Shown here piece by piece: positions 61,362 to 64,000 of a stretch of 64,000 nucleotides of DNA; the stretch's first letter is position 1, and each line of letters starts with the position of its first letter. Source of the stretch: Xanthomonas sp. DAR 80977 (lineage in GTDB: Bacteria; Pseudomonadota; Gammaproteobacteria; Xanthomonadales; Xanthomonadaceae); the NCBI RefSeq assembly GCF_041240605.1, contig NZ_CP162487.1:5418840-5482839 (forward strand). Reading direction: 5' to 3'. The translations under genes were made by a program, and so were the position numbers. The notes under the pieces are model-generated. The model saw nothing but the letters and a program-made list of their open reading frames with translations, made no database searches and was not told the origin of the DNA.

Positions 61362-63107
61362 TTACTTCTTGGGCTTGGCCGGCGCCTTGGCGCCGCTCCC
61401 GGCCGCTGCGGTAGCCGGCTCGCCGTGGCGCTTGGTCATCCACCATTGCTGCAGCAGGCCCAGCGAACCGTTGGTGACCCAGTACAGCACCAGGCCCGAG
61501 GGCACGAAGGCCATCATCACGCCGAACACCAGAGGCATGAACTGCATCATCCGCGCCTGCATCGGGTCCATGCCCGGCGACGGCGTCAGCTTCTGCGTCA
61601 GCCACATCACCGCCACGTTGATCACCGGCAGGATGAAGTACGGATCGCGCGCGGTCAGGTCCTGGATCCAGGCGAACCACGGCGCCTGGCGCAGCTCCAC
61701 CGATTCCACCAGCACCCAGTACAGCGCGAAGAAGATCGGCATCTGCACCAGCACCGGCAGGCAGCCGCCCATGGGGTTGATCTTCTCCTTCTTGTACAGC
61801 TCCATCATCGCGGTCTGGAACTTCTGCTTGTCGTCGCCGTAGCGCTCCTTGAGCTGCTGGATGCGCGGCTGGAACTTGCGCATCTTGGCCATGCTCTTGT
61901 ACTGCGCGGCCGACAGCGGATACAGCACCAGCTTCAGCAGGATCACCAGGCCGACGATCGACCAGCCCCAGTTGCCGAGCAGCGTGTGCAGGTGGCTGAG
62001 CACCCAGAACAGGCCCTGGCCGAGCAGCGCCGGCAACGTGAAACGGCTGTAGTCGACCACGCGGTCAAGACCTTTCACCTGTTCCTTGGCGATCTGATCC
62101 ACCAGCTTCGGGCCGACCCACAGCCGCGCCTCGGTGCTGGCGCGCCCGCCCGGCGCGACGGTGAAGGCCGGGCCGCGCGCTTCGATCACGTGGCGCGGGC
62201 CGTCGTTGGACAGCACGTACAGCGCGTCCTGATCGGTTTGCGGGACCCAGGCAGTGAAGAAGTGATGCTGCAGCAGCGCGATCCAGCCGCCCTTGATGGT
62301 CTGGTTGACCGGGCCGTCTTCCAGGAAGTCCTTGAACGCGCGGCGCTGGTAGCCGTCCTGCGCGCTGAACCAGGTGGCGCCGTTGAAGCTGAAGGAATCG
62401 GGGTTGGTCATGCCGCGGCTGACGATGGTCGGCACCCGGCTCAGCTTGCGGAACACATAGCCCTGCCACGGCTTGCTGCCCTGGTTGACGATCTCGTCCT
62501 TGATCTGCACCGCGTAATGGCCGCGCTGCACGGTGTAGACGCGGCGGATGCTGATCCCGTCCGGGCCGTTCCACACGAACGGCACCTGCAGCGCGTCCTG
62601 GCCCTTGGCCAGCACGTACTCCTTGCCCGGCTGCTCGGGGCGGAAGCCGCCCGGACCGGGCGACGGCGCGTTGTGCTCGCCGACCCAGCCGCTGGTGGCG
62701 GTGTACGGATGCACCGGGTCCTCGGTCAGCAGCGCCACCGGCGGGCTGCCGGGCTGCTTGGTCTGCGGGAACAGCAGCAGATCCGCGTCGAACACGCTGC
62801 GCCCGTCCAGGGTCAGGTGCAGCACGTCGGTGGTGATGGTGACCCGCGGCGCGGCGCCGGCGGCCGGCACCGCGCTGGTCTCGGCGGTCGCGCCCGGCAC
62901 CGTCGCGGCACCGGGCACCACGGCGCGCGGCACGGCCGGCGTGCCGGTGGCGCCGGCATCGGCGTCCTGCGCGGGCGGCAGCGTGGTCGCGGCCGCAATG
63001 GCGGTCGCATCGGCCGCAGGCGCGGCGTGCTCCTTGTTCCACTCCATCCACAACAGGGCCGCGACCATCAGCCAGGCAAAGATCAGGAAAAGGCGGGTCT
63101 GGTTCAT
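61362..63107 (-). CDS. yidC: Membrane protein insertase YidC
   Basis: This encodes 581 residues. MNQTRLFLIFAWLMVAALLWMEW is the first membrane helix. A large periplasmic domain follows, then the C-terminal five-helix insertase core with WGWSIVGLVILLKLVLYPLS, KMRKFQPRIQQLKERYGDD and NPMGGCLPVLVQMPIFFALY. It inserts and folds inner-membrane proteins. It follows rnpA after 18 bases, leaving no room for yidD. Confidence 0.97.
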   Translation of the reverse strand: MNQTRLFLIFAWLMVAALLWMEWNKEHAAPAADATAIAAATTLPPAQDADAGATGTPAVPRAVVPGAATVPGATAETSAVPAAGAAPRVTITTDVLHLTLDGRSVFDADLLLFPQTKQPGSPPVALLTEDPVHPYTATSGWVGEHNAPSPGPGGFRPEQPGKEYVLAKGQDALQVPFVWNGPDGISIRRVYTVQRGHYAVQIKDEIVNQGSKPWQGYVFRKLSRVPTIVSRGMTNPDSFSFNGATWFSAQDGYQRRAFKDFLEDGPVNQTIKGGWIALLQHHFFTAWVPQTDQDALYVLSNDGPRHVIEARGPAFTVAPGGRASTEARLWVGPKLVDQIAKEQVKGLDRVVDYSRFTLPALLGQGLFWVLSHLHTLLGNWGWSIVGLVILLKLVLYPLSAAQYKSMAKMRKFQPRIQQLKERYGDDKQKFQTAMMELYKKEKINPMGGCLPVLVQMPIFFALYWVLVESVELRQAPWFAWIQDLTARDPYFILPVINVAVMWLTQKLTPSPGMDPMQARMMQFMPLVFGVMMAFVPSGLVLYWVTNGSLGLLQQWWMTKRHGEPATAAAGSGAKAPAKPKK

Positions 63108-63125
63108 CGGACAGGCAAGCTCGGC

Positions 63126-63563
63126 TCAGCCAGAAACGGGTTCTGACTTGGAAGTGGGGGAAGAAGGAGAGATGGGCGGCGGCATTGTGCCGTCCGCAGC
63201 CGGGGCCGGCAATGCGCCGGCGCGTCGCAGCAGGCGCAGGTAGGCCTGGCGCAGCTGTTCGCCGCTGGCCTGGGCGGCGGCGCTGCGCGCCACCACCACA
63301 TAGTCGCCCGGCGCCAGCCACGGCAGCAGTTGCCGGGTGGCGTCGCGCAGCACGCGCTTGATGCGGTTGCGCACCACCGCGCGCTTGTCGACCTTGCGCG
63401 ACACGGCCAGGCCGAGCCGCGCGGGATGGTCGGCGCTGCGCCAGTGCAGGCTCATCAACGGTTCGGAGCAGCGGCGCGCGGCATCGAACACGACGCGGTA
63501 TTCCGCAGACGTGCGAACCCGCGCAGAGCGAGGAAATCGCCTACGCGGGTCGGGATGATTCAC
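63126..63563 (-). CDS. rnpA: Ribonuclease P protein component
   Basis: This encodes 145 residues from GTG at 63563 (NHPDPRRRFPRSARVRTSAEY). The RNR motif AVVRNRIKRVLRD and LGLAVSRKV are diagnostic. It forms RNase P with the M1 RNA to trim tRNA 5' ends. A TTG at 63605 overlapping the rpmH stop is another possible start, so the N-terminus is uncertain. The C-terminal 25 residues are low-complexity Pro/Ser. Confidence 0.9.
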   Translation of the reverse strand: MNHPDPRRRFPRSARVRTSAEYRVVFDAARRCSEPLMSLHWRSADHPARLGLAVSRKVDKRAVVRNRIKRVLRDATRQLLPWLAPGDYVVVARSAAAQASGEQLRQAYLRLLRRAGALPAPAADGTMPPPISPSSPTSKSEPVSG

Positions 63564-63601
63564 GGTCCGGATTGCAGGCGCCGCCTGGGGCGGCGAAGCA
63601 A

Positions 63602-63742
63602 TCAAGCGCTAAGGCGCTTGCGGCCCTTGGCGCGGCGACGGGCCAGGATCTTGCGGCCGTCGGCGGTCGCCATACGGGCACGGAAGCCGTGGTCGCGCTT
63701 GCGCTTGAGGTTGCTGGGCTGGAATGTGCGCTTGGTGGCCAT
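63602..63742 (-). CDS. rpmH: 50S ribosomal protein L34
   Basis: This encodes 46 residues: ATKRTFQPSNLKRKRDHGF, then RARMATADGRKILARRRAKG and KRLSA. This is the full L34 sequence pattern. It is the first gene of rpmH-rnpA-yidC and sits beside dnaA/oriC in most bacteria. A strong sigma70-type promoter lies 41 bases upstream. Confidence 0.99.
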   Translation of the reverse strand: MATKRTFQPSNLKRKRDHGFRARMATADGRKILARRRAKGRKRLSA

Positions 63743-63782
63743 CGGGGCGCTCTGTCTGAATGAGGCGGAAAGAACCGGAAAT

Positions 63783-63810
63783 TCTATAGAACCAACCGGG
63801 GCGCGGTCAA
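63783..63810 (-). promoter_or_regulatory. Promoter of rpmH-rnpA-yidC
   Basis: On the minus strand, TTGACC (63810-63805) and TATAGA (63788-63783) are spaced by 16 bases, close to the sigma70 consensus and rare in this GC-rich window. It is well placed for the rpmH operon. Confidence 0.65.
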
Positions 63811-64000
63811 CTGCCTTCTATCCGGCGCCACGACGGCCGCGATGCGCAGCCTGTGGATGGATCTGTGAATAGATGCGGGAAAACCATTCCCGACCTAGCG
63901 CGCCGATGGTAGTCTGGCCCATCCGCTTTCCTCTTTTCACCGGCCGAGTGCGCCGCGATGTTTCGCGCCTCACGCCTGGTCTCTCAATGAATTACATCTG
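63811..64000. other. Gene-free end, probable dnaA/oriC side
   Basis: No gene starts here except a 10-codon frame at 63959. TGTGGATGG at 63852-63860 is close to the DnaA-box complement TGTGGATAA. The dnaA gene would be expected just beyond the window on the plus strand. Confidence 0.35.

Overview
The window is about 64 kb of very GC-rich DNA (roughly two-thirds G+C by eye, with a few AT-rich islands). It looks like a Xanthomonas or close Xanthomonadaceae chromosome. Evidence: the xylan genes (GH67 glucuronidase, LacI regulator, xylA with a TGGTAGCGCTACCA operator-like palindrome), the gene sets opgD, tatABC, hemH, glyQS and rpmH-rnpA-yidC-mnmE, and many copies of an intergenic repeat built around GTAGGAGCGGCTTCAGCCGCGAC. 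The right edge (rpmH on the minus strand, then a gene-free stretch) is the usual neighbourhood of dnaA and oriC. Genus-level assignment is inference from recognised proteins, not a database result.

Layout. 1-2.8 kb: xylan/xylose catabolism. 3.3-6.5 kb: ttcA, rdgC and a YgjP-like metallopeptidase. 7.3-9.5 kb: a chemoreceptor. 9.8-17.3 kb: hydrolase-hemH, a SYLF-domain protein, tatABC, a membrane protein, a class I glutamine amidotransferase and an unrecognised 282-residue protein. 17.5-26.1 kb: a stand-alone GspE-type ATPase, glyQ, glyS, rep helicase and tdk. 26.4-30.5 kb: a Sel1-like secreted protein, a tandem repeat array, opgD and a DUF4380-like protein. 30.9-35.7 kb: a low-molecular-weight phosphatase, a Ser/Thr kinase with its ECF sigma factor, and mutM. 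36.2-45.2 kb: the accessory region, an Rhs polymorphic-toxin locus with one complete rhs gene and three displaced or decayed tips. 45.2-57.1 kb: an EF-hand/desaturase pair, an orphan ABC ATPase, a five-gene hydrolase/XapX/amidohydrolase/DoxX/MFS operon, an outer-membrane porin, a VOC protein and an HxlR/NmrA divergon. 57.2-63.7 kb: mnmE, a NodB-caspase-TPR lipoprotein, yidC, rnpA and rpmH.

The most unusual material is the Rhs locus. The complete Rhs protein carries a glycine-rich tip of unknown activity and overlaps a membrane-anchored candidate immunity gene. Behind it lie an orphan tip with an HEEEH motif plus a small exported candidate immunity protein, and a second orphan tip with an HEAGH motif read through in frame into a lipoprotein-like candidate immunity protein. 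A 76-bp rhs remnant follows. A roughly 126-bp duplicated piece of the resident EF-hand gene brackets the last two fragments, which marks recombination boundaries. Other points of interest are a pair of inverted repeats inserted in frame inside glyS, a four-unit tandem repeat array, and a NodB deacetylase-caspase-TPR fusion lipoprotein.
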